Made by a program: the position numbers and the translations under genes. Of a DNA stretch of 64,000 bases, positions 53,297-62,663 are shown piece after piece. The DNA is from Bacteriovoracaceae bacterium. GTDB lineage: Bacteria; Bdellovibrionota; Bacteriovoracia; Bacteriovoracales; Bacteriovoracaceae. The stretch's first letter is position 1, and every line of letters starts with the position of its first letter. Where the stretch lies: contig JABIHA010000020.1 in NCBI GenBank assembly GCA_018649885.1, forward strand, positions 1 through 64,000, given 5' to 3'. The notes below the pieces were generated by a model. The model was given only the letters and a program-made list of their open reading frames with translations. It had not been told where the DNA came from and searched no databases.

Positions 53297-55066
53297 ATGA
53301 ATAATTTTTTGAGGTCCATTGTACTAATTACTATTATGCTCACTAACTCTTTTGCAGTTAGAGCGGCCAGTGATAGTATCGACTTCGAAAAAGAGAGAGC
53401 TGCTCTTGCAAAGCTTGACAAACATGCCTTTAAAAAATGGGGCAAGCTTGAAGCACTCCAAGCTGATCCAGTTTGGCTAGAAGAGCAGGCCGATAGCGAA
53501 ATATACGGCACCGTTTTTCATAAGGGGTGGTTTAACCCCAAAGTACAAAGACAAATTGTTCCAGATAAAGAAGATGGGCTGCTAGTAATAGATACCATAA
53601 TCTTAGGCCCTAAAATTATCTCACAAGTGGTCACTCTTTCGGCCAACTTAGCACTTTCTTATTTCTTCCCCTACGTTCAAGGTGGTCCAATACACAGCAA
53701 AACATTTTCTAATATCCGGCACGTCAAGACTTTTGAAGAGGGACTCAAGCTCCCCCACTTTCTCCTTCAGGAAACTCCATTAACCCACGCGGAATTTTCC
53801 AGTGAGCTAGACGCGGGTGAAATTCTCACAACCAAAACGACAAATGGGTTTTTCGCTAGATTTAGTCTAGATATTCTCGATTTAATTGGAGTCTCTAGCT
53901 TGATCCCCGTGCAACTGGGACCCAAGGCCAAACTTCACTTCCAGAAAACGCTGAAAGTCAGTATTGCTAAAAAAACTGAGGATCTTGCAGTCCTTTTAAT
54001 TGAAAACACCAAGGAAAAAGGTGTTGGCATCGGCATTGGATTTGGATTTACCTTTGACGATATTATCGATATTCCAGTATCAATTGGTATTAATGGTGCC
54101 TCTGGTTATACTCCATTCAAAGCAAATTTAAAAACTTCAACACAAAATATTGACTCTATTGCCTACGAAGTTGATCTCTCTGATCCCGAGGGCCTGGCCG
54201 CTTATCACAGTTTTTTGCAAAGTGATTTCACTGTTCTCCAAGATTTGGCCGAACTTGAAGACTCTCCTGTAAAAATGGAAGTCAGAAAAGTTGGAAAGGC
54301 GACAATCACCGAAAGAAATTTTGGGCTCGACTTACTGGCATGGAGAATTGGAAGAAGACATATCACAATGAGTGCTCTTTATGAGACGACCCTTCCAGGC
54401 GGACGCTTCTATAAGTATCAAGAAGCGATGAGTAAAAAAGTAAAAGACAGCGGTGGAATTGGAGGAAAAGAACAGACAAGTCTCAAGTTTTCAGTCATTG
54501 TCCCACTTAGCTCAAGCGAAGGACTTGATGAAAGTAAATCATTCACTCTAAATTCTGAATACACCTACCATGACTACCGCGCTAAAGGTAAGGAGCTAGA
54601 TAAAATATCAGATACTATAAGTAACTTCGGGCTCCCACTAGGCATTCCGGTCAATTTTTCACCTAAAGAAAATTATGATGAGGTTCTAGTCTACGCCAAT
54701 GTTCAATTTTCAGCAGTGGCCATGACAAAGATTATTAGCTCTGATTCACAAGACGTATGGATCGCAGTGGCCAGTGCCACGGGTCTTGCAGACCCTCTCA
54801 ACTGGGAGGATAAGAGCGCCAGAACATTATACAGTGTTACCAACAAGAAAAATCCAAAGAACCTTAGACGGTTATCTATAGCTCGAAAGGTTGTAGAAAA
54901 ACTCCATCTACTTAGATCACCCGATCTTCCACTAGCATTGAAGGCCAAAACTCTTCTAAGACAATTACAGAAGAAAAGGATTGGTCACCTCCTCCACAAG
55001 ACAATGGTCAATATTGTCGGCTGGGATATTTTAATGGGCCAAGGCCATATTAAAGGAAACCTTTAA
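53297..55066 (+). CDS. Exported protein of unknown function, probable Omp85 partner or cargo
   Basis: A 589-residue protein with a signal peptide (SIVLITIMLTNSFAVRA). The middle part is beta-rich with alternating strands (GVGIGIGFGFTFDDIIDIPV), followed by IAYEVDLSDPEGLAAYHSFL and a C-terminal helical/basic region. A weak similarity in order and motifs to the C-terminal half of the 1092-residue protein at 56705 can be seen. It starts 20 bases after the Omp85 gene, so the three genes form an operon. No family recognised. Confidence 0.72.
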   Translation: MNNFLRSIVLITIMLTNSFAVRAASDSIDFEKERAALAKLDKHAFKKWGKLEALQADPVWLEEQADSEIYGTVFHKGWFNPKVQRQIVPDKEDGLLVIDTIILGPKIISQVVTLSANLALSYFFPYVQGGPIHSKTFSNIRHVKTFEEGLKLPHFLLQETPLTHAEFSSELDAGEILTTKTTNGFFARFSLDILDLIGVSSLIPVQLGPKAKLHFQKTLKVSIAKKTEDLAVLLIENTKEKGVGIGIGFGFTFDDIIDIPVSIGINGASGYTPFKANLKTSTQNIDSIAYEVDLSDPEGLAAYHSFLQSDFTVLQDLAELEDSPVKMEVRKVGKATITERNFGLDLLAWRIGRRHITMSALYETTLPGGRFYKYQEAMSKKVKDSGGIGGKEQTSLKFSVIVPLSSSEGLDESKSFTLNSEYTYHDYRAKGKELDKISDTISNFGLPLGIPVNFSPKENYDEVLVYANVQFSAVAMTKIISSDSQDVWIAVASATGLADPLNWEDKSARTLYSVTNKKNPKNLRRLSIARKVVEKLHLLRSPDLPLALKAKTLLRQLQKKRIGHLLHKTMVNIVGWDILMGQGHIKGNL

Positions 55067-55269
55067 AAGTTACCTGGTAAGCTATCGACCAAAATACCCT
55101 GATAAATCTCAACCTAAATCATCACTAAAATCCTAGAAAGACAGGGATTCTGAAAAGTTTACTCATTGCATTACCTCGACATTGCGCTGCACAAACCTGG
55201 GTGTATATTGGCCCCCATAAGAATTAAATGTAGAGCATCAAATGGCAATCCCAACAGGAGGAAACGACC

Positions 55270-56307
55270 ATGAAAATCGCAAAGAAAGTATTAGCAGTTA
55301 GTACAATTTTGGCCCTTACAACTCCACTGTTCGCACAAGAAGCAGCTGAAGGAGTTAGGATCACTGACATTATGGTACAAACACAAAGTAGGTACCGCTA
55401 CCAAGAAAGTAACGGCACTAACAAGCTAGAGCAAAACGTTGTTCTTAAAGGTACAATCGATTTTAACGGACTATTTACATTAACTGGCGTTGTAAGAACC
55501 GGTGGAACTTATAATGGTGGATACAATGGTGTTATTATGCCAGACGCAGCTGAGGTATTTGATCCTTCAGGCGAGATGCATATCACACAACTTTATATCT
55601 CAAAAACTTTTGGTGAGAAAGTAACAGCTCAAGCAGGTGCCTTGGCCGTAGACAATGGAATTAGCAGTGCCGCTACTGGCCTTTCTGGCATTGGCTGGAT
55701 TGACGGTGCAAGAGTTGCTGTTAAAACACCTTACGGACGTATTGCTCTAGTTGGTGGATCTCTTACTGATCCGGGTAACTCTGATGCTTACTCAAGAGAA
55801 AGAAAACTCAACTATGTTGAACTTCACATGACAACTGAGACTTTTGCTAAAGTTTTAAAAGCACAAGGTGGAGTTGAATATCATGAGGACGACCTTTTTG
55901 CTAAGGCAGGACTTCAAGCTAACCTTCAAGAGGCAACGGGCCTTGCTATCTCAGCTTTTGCTGAAGTAGTTGTTAGAACAACTGGCGATGCTGGCGTTCT
56001 AGTAAGTGCCGGCGGTGCTGCTGATCTTCTCGCTATCTTTAGTGACAACAAATATACAGGTGTAAAAATCAGTGCCAAGTATATTTATGCATCAGACGCT
56101 GTTAAGGCTTCTGACAGATACTCAGGAGCTTATACAAGCGGACTTAACGCTTGTAGCGGTAATCACTGTGGAGTATTTGGACTAGCTGTCACTATCCCAA
56201 AAACTGACGGTAGAGTTACTGCTTTTGGAAACATAAGAGTTGATAGCGCTGGAATGGAATTTAATAGATACGAAGCTGGCGTTAAAGTAAAAATTGGAAG
56301 AAAATAA
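55270..56307 (+). CDS. Putative outer-membrane beta-barrel protein
   Basis: A 345-residue protein with a signal peptide (VLAVSTILALTTPLFA) and alternating amphipathic strands throughout (GLFTLTGVVRTGGTY and similar), ending VKVKIGRK. Only two Cys (NACSGNHC). GGAGG lies at good spacing and a very strong terminator follows, so it is probably highly expressed on its own. A porin role is inferred; the final residue is Lys, not the usual aromatic, which is unusual for a BAM substrate. Confidence 0.7.
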   Translation: MKIAKKVLAVSTILALTTPLFAQEAAEGVRITDIMVQTQSRYRYQESNGTNKLEQNVVLKGTIDFNGLFTLTGVVRTGGTYNGGYNGVIMPDAAEVFDPSGEMHITQLYISKTFGEKVTAQAGALAVDNGISSAATGLSGIGWIDGARVAVKTPYGRIALVGGSLTDPGNSDAYSRERKLNYVELHMTTETFAKVLKAQGGVEYHEDDLFAKAGLQANLQEATGLAISAFAEVVVRTTGDAGVLVSAGGAADLLAIFSDNKYTGVKISAKYIYASDAVKASDRYSGAYTSGLNACSGNHCGVFGLAVTIPKTDGRVTAFGNIRVDSAGMEFNRYEAGVKVKIGRK

Positions 56308-56338
56308 TATTTCAAAATAGTTTAGATTACCTAAGGGA

Positions 56339-56366
56339 GGGGCCAATCAAATTGGCCCCTTTTTTT
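56339..56366 (+). terminator. Strong intrinsic terminator
   Basis: Perfect nine-base stem GGGGCCAAT / ATTGGCCCC with a CAA loop, then seven T. It closes the barrel gene ending at 56307. Confidence 0.92.
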
Positions 56367-56416
56367 ATTCAAAACTTGAAGGCTAAAGTCATCTCTAAAA
56401 CCTAGCTTACTTGCGA

Positions 56417-56432
56417 CTTAAGCTAACTTAAG
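56417..56432. repeat. CTTAAG-N4-CTTAAG element
   Basis: CTTAAG-CTAA-CTTAAG, extended by one base on each side into an inverted repeat (ACTTAAG/CTTAAGT). The same pattern with spacer TTTA occurs at 61404-61419. It lies in the 397-base gap 56308-56704, which holds no other gene-like frame. Candidate operator. Confidence 0.4.
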
Positions 56433-56704
56433 TACGCTGTATAAAAAAAACCATCTTATCTTCATGAATTTCCCATAATAGAACAATTTCAACTAGTTAC
56501 CCAAGGAAAAATCAGGAAAATAGCCTTTCATCACTAAAGAAAACTATTATGAAATCAGATAGATGAAGTGTTTCAAAAATATAAATTGCTGGAATCACTC
56601 ACACATTTACAAGTAACTATTACAGCTTGAGCTTGAAAGTGATCAGAATTTAGGTATGGTGTTGACGCACTGAATCAACACGAAGTATTTCGGAGGACTA
56701 AACC

Positions 56705-59700
56705 ATGTTACACAAACATAAAATCTTAATGATTATTCTCTCACTTACCCTTGTCTTTAATGCTTTCTCTAGAATTCACGAAGATGAGCTAGGCCTTGAG
56801 CATTCAGTTTCTCTTCGAGAAGCTGTGGTTAAAGATCTTCTGGCACCTACTTTGGAAGTAGATCAAGAAAAAGTTGATATTTTTATGGAGAAAATATCAA
56901 GAAGAGTTAGCCAACTTTTTGAAATAGAAAAGACAACTCTCATGTCCATGGGTGAAAAAGAAAAGAAAGCAAAAAAAGAATCTGCTAAGCAAGACTTGAT
57001 CATAGCTGGTAGATACATCATAAAGCTTTCAAAGCGTTTAAAAACCCTTGAAAATCCAACTGAAATTCAGTCTCTTGCAAAAAAGATTCTAAAAATTGAA
57101 TCATCCTTTGTTAAAGAAGGTCGCTACAACGCGATCACAGAAATACTTGGTGTCTACCGCGTTCTTTTATTTGAAAATCATGATTTGCCTCTGAATTCAA
57201 AAGGTAGAGAGCTTCCTTCAAACTTAGTTAATGAAAAGACAAAAAAATATTATTCTAGAGATGAGTTACGTGAGCTTGAAGCAGAGGGAGTAGATCTCTC
57301 AACAATTGATCCTCCAAATAACTCATTTTGGGCCAAGCCGGAAAATGTAGCTCAAGTGGACATTGTTGCTGACACAAAAGGTATTCCCACTAAATTCTTT
57401 TACAGCAGTGTCAAAAAATCTGATCACCACCCAAAATTGAAAGTCTATAGTGCTGATGGTGAAGAAAAAACTAAATGGAAATTTATGATTGGAAAACAAG
57501 TTAATACAGAATTTGTTGCCATGAGAATTATGGAATTGATGGGTTTCAAAATTGACCGCATGTACTACATCAAAACTCCAACAGTATATTTCAAAGATAA
57601 AGAAGAAAGAGATGCCATGCTTTTAGACTGGCTAGGCTTTTATAGTGCAAAAAAAGAATTACCACATATGGTATTCAAAAGCGAAGGAGAGCTTGAAACT
57701 CCAGTGCTAAACCACAAAGGGAAAAAATACAATTACTATGTGACATTCTATGAGGCAGCTCTAGAGGACCGCCCTAAAGATGAAGAAAGAATTGGTTCAT
57801 TTAAGCTCAATGAATTAGGTGCCTGGGAAAGAAGAGAAGTACGTGCCCAATTACTGGCCCAAGGCTATATTGCCAGTGGTGACATTAAAGAAGCGCACAA
57901 TAATAAGATAAAATTAGTTTCTACTGGAAAAGGTGAGTACGATGTTAATGAGCTAATTCATGACCTTGGAAAGTCACTTGGTAATCCTCTCGTAGGGATT
58001 CAAGTCAATGATTATCCTTTTGAGTGGATTAAGATTAAGGGGATTGGTGGAAATAAAAGAGTTCATTTTGACTACCGCAGATATCATATTATCAATAAAT
58101 TTAAAACTGACAAAAACCCATTCATGGTTGGTCACTACTCAGATACCAAATGGTCAGCAAGACTGCTTGCTCAAATCACCAAGAAACAGCTCCATGACAT
58201 TATTACTGGTTCTGGTTTTCCAAAGCCACTTGCTGAGCTCTATTATCAAAAGCTATTAACAAGAAGAGATAATGTGGTCAGAATTTTTAACCTTGAAGGT
58301 ACTAAAACTTCTGACAATAGAGTTGTTCAACTATTTAATACAAAGAAAATTAAACACCTCAAAAAAGAGCTCGACTTTGACTACAAAGGTGAGCAAGTAA
58401 TAAAAAATGGTGTACTGCTCAAAAACTTTAAAGATCATGGCTTCCCAATGCAATATCTTGGAGTTCCAGGAAAAATTGGACAGGCACTAGTAATGGGTCT
58501 TCAAGCCTTGGTAACAACTATCTCTGATACCGAATTATCTCAGAAGTTGATTCCGATTGACCTTCCCAATAGAGTTAAAGAAAGTACTGATGAATATAAA
58601 ACAGAATACTTTTTTGGACTCATAACATTTAAGTTTCACCGTAGCATCGAAACTACAAAGGCAAGATTAATAAGTGAGTATACCTATAAACTGACAGATA
58701 CTTTTCAAGTGAGACTTAATCTCGGAGGAAAGTACAAAACTCTTACAATTCCTTTTCAAGTAGGTGTTAAAGGAAATGCATTTGTTGGTCGTGAATACCA
58801 AAGAATTCATTATGTTGATTCTAGAAAAAAAGCGATGACAGCTGGCTGGGGAAAACTTCTGGCCCTCCCATTTAAGTGGAGAAAGCAGCTTGCTGAATCA
58901 CGAGTTCATGAAGGTATTCAAATTGCAGATATCATTGGCATTGAAGAAGGCGTTGAAGGAGCAGTAGGAATACCTACAATAGCTCAAGCTGGAGTAGAGA
59001 TTGAGGCTGAACAAAATGTTCTTAAACAAACAACAATGATAAAAGATGCAAATGGAAATGTTCTTGTTGCAGACGAGAAAGGTCCTGGGTACGAACTAGG
59101 AGCAAGTTTATTCACAAGATTTTTTGGAATGGACTTTCTACAGTTTAATCACCTAAGATATGGCATTTTCGGAGGCCACTCCACAGTAAAAAATTACGTT
59201 GTTGACCTTGCAAACGCAGATCAACACATGGAATTACTTCGAATTGTTCGCGGTGAAAGACTCTTCAAGGGATCAGATTTGCTACCTCTCGAAAGTGAAG
59301 AAAAAAGAGACTACAGAGGATCTGATGCAGAGGCCTCGGTCATCTTAGCTTCTCGCTCGACCCATAAGGAAGGCACTAAAAAAATAGAAACTTTTGCTGA
59401 TGGAACTCAACTGAGAACTCTTCACTTTGAAACTGAAAGAGAAAGATCTTCTATGATTAGAACTATTTCTGCCAGAGCAGAGGCCAAGATTAAATACATT
59501 GGCGTTAGTGATGAAATTGATAAGACAAGTATCACTCTACATGTGGACATTGAAGATCCAGCAACAAAGAATGAGGAGTTCAGTAGGTATATTAAATTAA
59601 TCAATACACTGGTTGCTGATGAAGAATTTATTATCTTCACACCTGAGCTATTTAACCGCGATCGTTATGAAGAAATTGTTGCCAGCGTTGATATCAAGTT

Positions 59701-59983
59701 TAAAAAAGATGTTGTGGCCTGTCTAATGGAAAAATTAGGCTGCCCCGAAGGCATTGAGAAAACAAGAAAGCTAAAGACAGCTCTAGCAAAATTTCATAAG
59801 AAAAAGCGTGACCGCTCTAGGCTTAGAAGTGTTTCCAGCTGGATAGCACGTATGAGTATGAAAAGGCCTGAAGTGATCGGTGAGATGATTAAGTATTTTG
59901 GTGAGAGAAGATTCACAACCAAAGTCTATATTTTTGGAGAATTCTTACCTCTTGAAAGCAAAAATATTTACAGAAAAAGATAA
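56705..59983 (+). CDS. Large exported protein with kinase-like motifs
   Basis: A 1092-residue protein with a signal peptide and no recognised family. Residues 40-150 are helical. Residues 210-440 carry motifs in protein-kinase-superfamily order: KWKFMIGKQVNTEF (K257/K259, E269), a hinge-like YYVTFYEAALEDRP, SGDIKEAHNNKIKL (D393, N399/N400) and LIHDLGKSLG (D420). This recalls HipA/PI3K/CotH-type kinases. Residues 640-900 are beta-rich and faintly like the protein at 53297. GGAGG precedes the ATG. The kinase idea is inference. Confidence 0.7.
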   Translation: MLHKHKILMIILSLTLVFNAFSRIHEDELGLEHSVSLREAVVKDLLAPTLEVDQEKVDIFMEKISRRVSQLFEIEKTTLMSMGEKEKKAKKESAKQDLIIAGRYIIKLSKRLKTLENPTEIQSLAKKILKIESSFVKEGRYNAITEILGVYRVLLFENHDLPLNSKGRELPSNLVNEKTKKYYSRDELRELEAEGVDLSTIDPPNNSFWAKPENVAQVDIVADTKGIPTKFFYSSVKKSDHHPKLKVYSADGEEKTKWKFMIGKQVNTEFVAMRIMELMGFKIDRMYYIKTPTVYFKDKEERDAMLLDWLGFYSAKKELPHMVFKSEGELETPVLNHKGKKYNYYVTFYEAALEDRPKDEERIGSFKLNELGAWERREVRAQLLAQGYIASGDIKEAHNNKIKLVSTGKGEYDVNELIHDLGKSLGNPLVGIQVNDYPFEWIKIKGIGGNKRVHFDYRRYHIINKFKTDKNPFMVGHYSDTKWSARLLAQITKKQLHDIITGSGFPKPLAELYYQKLLTRRDNVVRIFNLEGTKTSDNRVVQLFNTKKIKHLKKELDFDYKGEQVIKNGVLLKNFKDHGFPMQYLGVPGKIGQALVMGLQALVTTISDTELSQKLIPIDLPNRVKESTDEYKTEYFFGLITFKFHRSIETTKARLISEYTYKLTDTFQVRLNLGGKYKTLTIPFQVGVKGNAFVGREYQRIHYVDSRKKAMTAGWGKLLALPFKWRKQLAESRVHEGIQIADIIGIEEGVEGAVGIPTIAQAGVEIEAEQNVLKQTTMIKDANGNVLVADEKGPGYELGASLFTRFFGMDFLQFNHLRYGIFGGHSTVKNYVVDLANADQHMELLRIVRGERLFKGSDLLPLESEEKRDYRGSDAEASVILASRSTHKEGTKKIETFADGTQLRTLHFETERERSSMIRTISARAEAKIKYIGVSDEIDKTSITLHVDIEDPATKNEEFSRYIKLINTLVADEEFIIFTPELFNRDRYEEIVASVDIKFKKDVVACLMEKLGCPEGIEKTRKLKTALAKFHKKKRDRSRLRSVSSWIARMSMKRPEVIGEMIKYFGERRFTTKVYIFGEFLPLESKNIYRKR

Positions 59984-59994
59984 ATTTCGCTTCT

Positions 59995-60033
59995 ATTCCC
60001 AGGACTGTCTTAATAAAAGGCGATCCTGGGAAT
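59995..60033 (+). terminator. Hairpin terminator
   Basis: Perfect ten-base stem ATTCCCAGGA / TCCTGGGAAT; the loop can form a further short helix (GTCTT/AAGGC). It lies 12 bases after the large exported-protein gene. The T-run is poor, so efficiency is unsure. Confidence 0.6.
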
Positions 60034-60166
60034 TATTCGTCAACAACTTGAAAAGATAGTTCTTGATGAGATATTAGAGATCTCTATTAAATTATAAATG
60101 AATTAATCAGCTGGTCTTTTTTACAAAAAAGTTCACTCACTGTAGTAAGTCATCTATCTTCAGTTT

Positions 60167-60763
60167 ATGAAATATCTACTACTTACACTGCTTGTCATGT
60201 GCTCAACTTCAATGGCATGGTCGAAAAAGGTCCGAGCATTCGACTTTGAGTTCAGCCTAGATGATAGGGCGAGCTTCAAAGTTGCACAAATAAAAGTCCT
60301 CGCCGATTTTAACCCCACGATTGAGGGAAATACCCTGTCACCCAGCTGTAAAATCCACAGACTGCACCTTGTACAGATAAGTGCAAAAATGGTCGGTGGT
60401 AACTCTATCGATGTCACAAAGTTTACTCCCACCTATGATTGGACAAAGCTACCTGAGCTTGCTCAGTGGAAAAGAGTGAGTGATAAAGTTCAAGTTGAAA
60501 GAGATGTAACTTGTAATATAAGTTATATAAATACAAGAGGTCCTAGGTATTGCTACAAGGTATCAGCAGTCCTTTCTCAATATCGTGCCGAGGCGAGAAA
60601 GATTGAAGGCTCCTATAAACAACAAAAAGCTCAAAGCATGGAAAATAGTAACTACCTGATTGAGCTTGAAAACAATGTCTTTATTTCTTGTGAAAACATT
60701 CAGACTACAAAAGAATTAGCATCTGCGCTTGGAAACTCACTTACTGTTTACCTCGAAATTTAG
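60167..60763 (+). CDS. Exported protein of unknown function
   Basis: A 198-residue protein with a signal peptide (LLLTLLVMCSTSMAWS). The mature part has four Cys (PSCKIH, VTCNIS, RYCYKV, ISCENI), suggesting two disulfides. No family recognised. No good Shine-Dalgarno is seen before ATG 60167, which may mean weak expression. Confidence 0.7.
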   Translation: MKYLLLTLLVMCSTSMAWSKKVRAFDFEFSLDDRASFKVAQIKVLADFNPTIEGNTLSPSCKIHRLHLVQISAKMVGGNSIDVTKFTPTYDWTKLPELAQWKRVSDKVQVERDVTCNISYINTRGPRYCYKVSAVLSQYRAEARKIEGSYKQQKAQSMENSNYLIELENNVFISCENIQTTKELASALGNSLTVYLEI

Positions 60764-60880
60764 ACAAATTGCTAATACTACAAATTCAAGGCATGGTATG
60801 TATTTTTTTCAGCTTTGTGCTTACCAAGCGACATTTGGTTTCCCTAGCGTTCCCCATAATTTTTATTCATAAAAGGGGAT

Positions 60881-61312
60881 ATGATGAGAACGACAGTAAT
60901 ATTATTGGTCATCTTAATACAATCAGTATACGCCACAGAATCAATCAAAAAATTTTCATGTGAATTAAGTGCCAAAGAAGAGGCAGGAGCAATTGAATTT
61001 CAACTCAAAAATTTTGGCACTGAACAAGAAGAATTTATCTATAGGATGCACCAAGAATATGAAATAGAAGTTCCCTTTTGGACGAGCTCTGATGATGATT
61101 TTTTAAATGGACTAAGCGATACTCTAAGTGGTCAAGGTGGAGATCTAGTTCGTTTAGATGGAGATCTTAGATTTTTTTGAGATGAGGCCGGTTGTAATTT
61201 TGTAAACCTTCACCTCTATAAGAATTCTGATTACACCAAAGGTTACCTTAGCGCAAAATGGGTTTGTGGAACTAAAGACGAAACATTTTATAGCAAAGTT
61301 AATTGCCAATAA
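60881..61312 (+). pseudogene. Small exported-protein gene split by an in-frame TGA
   Basis: ATG 60881 (or 60884, after AAGGGG) opens a protein with a signal peptide (TVILLVILIQSVYA) that stops at TGA 61178-61180 after 99 residues. In the same frame the next 43 codons read DEAGCNFVNLHLYKNSDYTK and on to WVCGTKDETFYSKVNCQ before TAA at 61312. This tail is clearly protein-like and supplies three of the four Cys. So it is one 143-codon gene with a nonsense codon at position 100, possibly from TGG. Readthrough is not excluded. Confidence 0.7.
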
Positions 61313-61403
61313 AGCAGACTGCTTCACATTTGGACATCAACTAAGAGATTTTTCAAAAACTGTTTCTTGGCCCAGAACCAGGGCCTCGAAATACCATCCC
61401 TAC

Positions 61404-61419
61404 TTAAGTTTACTTAAGA
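61404..61419. repeat. CTTAAG-N4-CTTAAG element
   Basis: CTTAAG-TTTA-CTTAAG, 28 bases before the start of the histidine kinase gene. Same pattern as at 56417-56432. The position fits a promoter-proximal operator; the binding protein is unknown. Confidence 0.4.
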
Positions 61420-61447
61420 ACCTATATTTAAAAACAGTATGAATTGA

Positions 61448-62599
61448 ATGAAAATCTTGCTAAATAGTGAAACTCAACGGGAGATAGAAATCACCGAGAG
61501 CCTAGAGCAGCAAAAATTTTTCCTAGATTCCATCATCGACAATTTGCCGCTGGCCATGTTTTGCAAGGATTACCAGCAGGGAGGTACTTTTGTTGGCTGG
61601 AATAAAACTGCCGAAAGTTTGTGGGGGCTTAAAACTTCAGAAGTTCTTGGAAAATCAGATTCTGATTTTTTTCCAGCTGATCAGTCCAATTTTTTTAAAG
61701 AGAAAGATTTGGAGACTATTGAGTCGGGTAAACTAGTTTTCGTTGAAGAAGAACCAGTTGACTCTCCTGCAACAGGAAAAAGAATAGTAAGGACATGGAA
61801 AGTTCCCATTGGAGACAGATTCTTACTAGGAATATCTCAAGATATTACTGAGCAAAAAAATCTCGAAACTCAGCTAGAGGCCCAAAAGTTAATGGCCATC
61901 CATGCATCCAAAATGGCAAGCCTTGGAGAAATGTCAGGAGGAATTGCTCACGAGATAAATAACCCCCTCGCCATTATTAAAAGCAATCTAAGCCTTCTTC
62001 AAAAATTGCAGCACCAAGGAAAACTTGATAGTGCTACATTTGACTCGCGAATGGAAGTTATCAATACCACTTTTGAAAGAATCAGGTCAGTTGTCGATGG
62101 GCTTAGGCATTTTTCTAGAGACGGTTCAAACGATAGTCTTGACCACATTTTAGTAGAAAATGCCATTAATGATGCAGTAAGTTTATGCAAAGAGAGATTT
62201 AAAAATAAAGGCATAGATCTAAAAGTTTTAATCAAAGAAGATCAGTTATGCTTTTCAGGCAGAAAAGTTCAAATATCCCAAGTTCTAATAAATCTTTTAA
62301 ATAATGCGTTTGCAGCAGTCCAAGGTACTGAAGAACCATGGGTTAAAATCTCTATTAAACATAGTGATGGGCTCATTTCGATCTACATTGATGATAGTGG
62401 AAGGTCCATTAATTCACATATTAAAGAGAAGCTATTTCAACCATTTTTTTCTACAAAAGTTGTCGGTGAAGGCATGGGACTGGGACTAAGTACCAGCAAA
62501 GGCATTATTGAGGATCATGGCGGGAGGATTTACTTTGATGACACTCAAGGTCATACAAGGTTTGTCATTGAGCTAAAGTCCAAAGAGCGTAGGCGATAA
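61448..62599 (+). CDS. PAS-domain sensor histidine kinase
   Basis: A 383-residue soluble kinase: PAS domain at about 20-135 (FFLDSIIDNLPLAMFCKD), HisKA with phospho-acceptor H168 in GGIAHEINNP, and HATPase with N-box (QVLINLLNNAFAAVQ) and G2 box (GEGMGLGLSTSKGI). The G1 box reads DDSGRSI rather than DxGxGI, so nucleotide binding may be weaker. No transmembrane helix, so it senses a cytosolic signal. No response regulator is adjacent; the CheY-like protein at 43739 is a possible but distant partner. Shine-Dalgarno is weak. Confidence 0.88.
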   Translation: MKILLNSETQREIEITESLEQQKFFLDSIIDNLPLAMFCKDYQQGGTFVGWNKTAESLWGLKTSEVLGKSDSDFFPADQSNFFKEKDLETIESGKLVFVEEEPVDSPATGKRIVRTWKVPIGDRFLLGISQDITEQKNLETQLEAQKLMAIHASKMASLGEMSGGIAHEINNPLAIIKSNLSLLQKLQHQGKLDSATFDSRMEVINTTFERIRSVVDGLRHFSRDGSNDSLDHILVENAINDAVSLCKERFKNKGIDLKVLIKEDQLCFSGRKVQISQVLINLLNNAFAAVQGTEEPWVKISIKHSDGLISIYIDDSGRSINSHIKEKLFQPFFSTKVVGEGMGLGLSTSKGIIEDHGGRIYFDDTQGHTRFVIELKSKERRR

Positions 62600-62663
62600 A
62601 TTTTGACTGAAATCAATCAATTTGATAATGCTTAGTCTCAACTAAATTATTCATGAGGTAGAG

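Noticed and set aside
44450-55210. Octamer ACCTGGGT in three intergenic regions (near 44460, 49530, 55196)
   Set aside because: Spacing to genes and flanking bases differ; three hits for an octamer in 64 kb is near chance.
61178-61240. Selenocysteine at the in-frame TGA
   Set aside because: No convincing bacterial SECIS hairpin directly after the codon and no sel genes in the window; a nonsense mutation is simpler.
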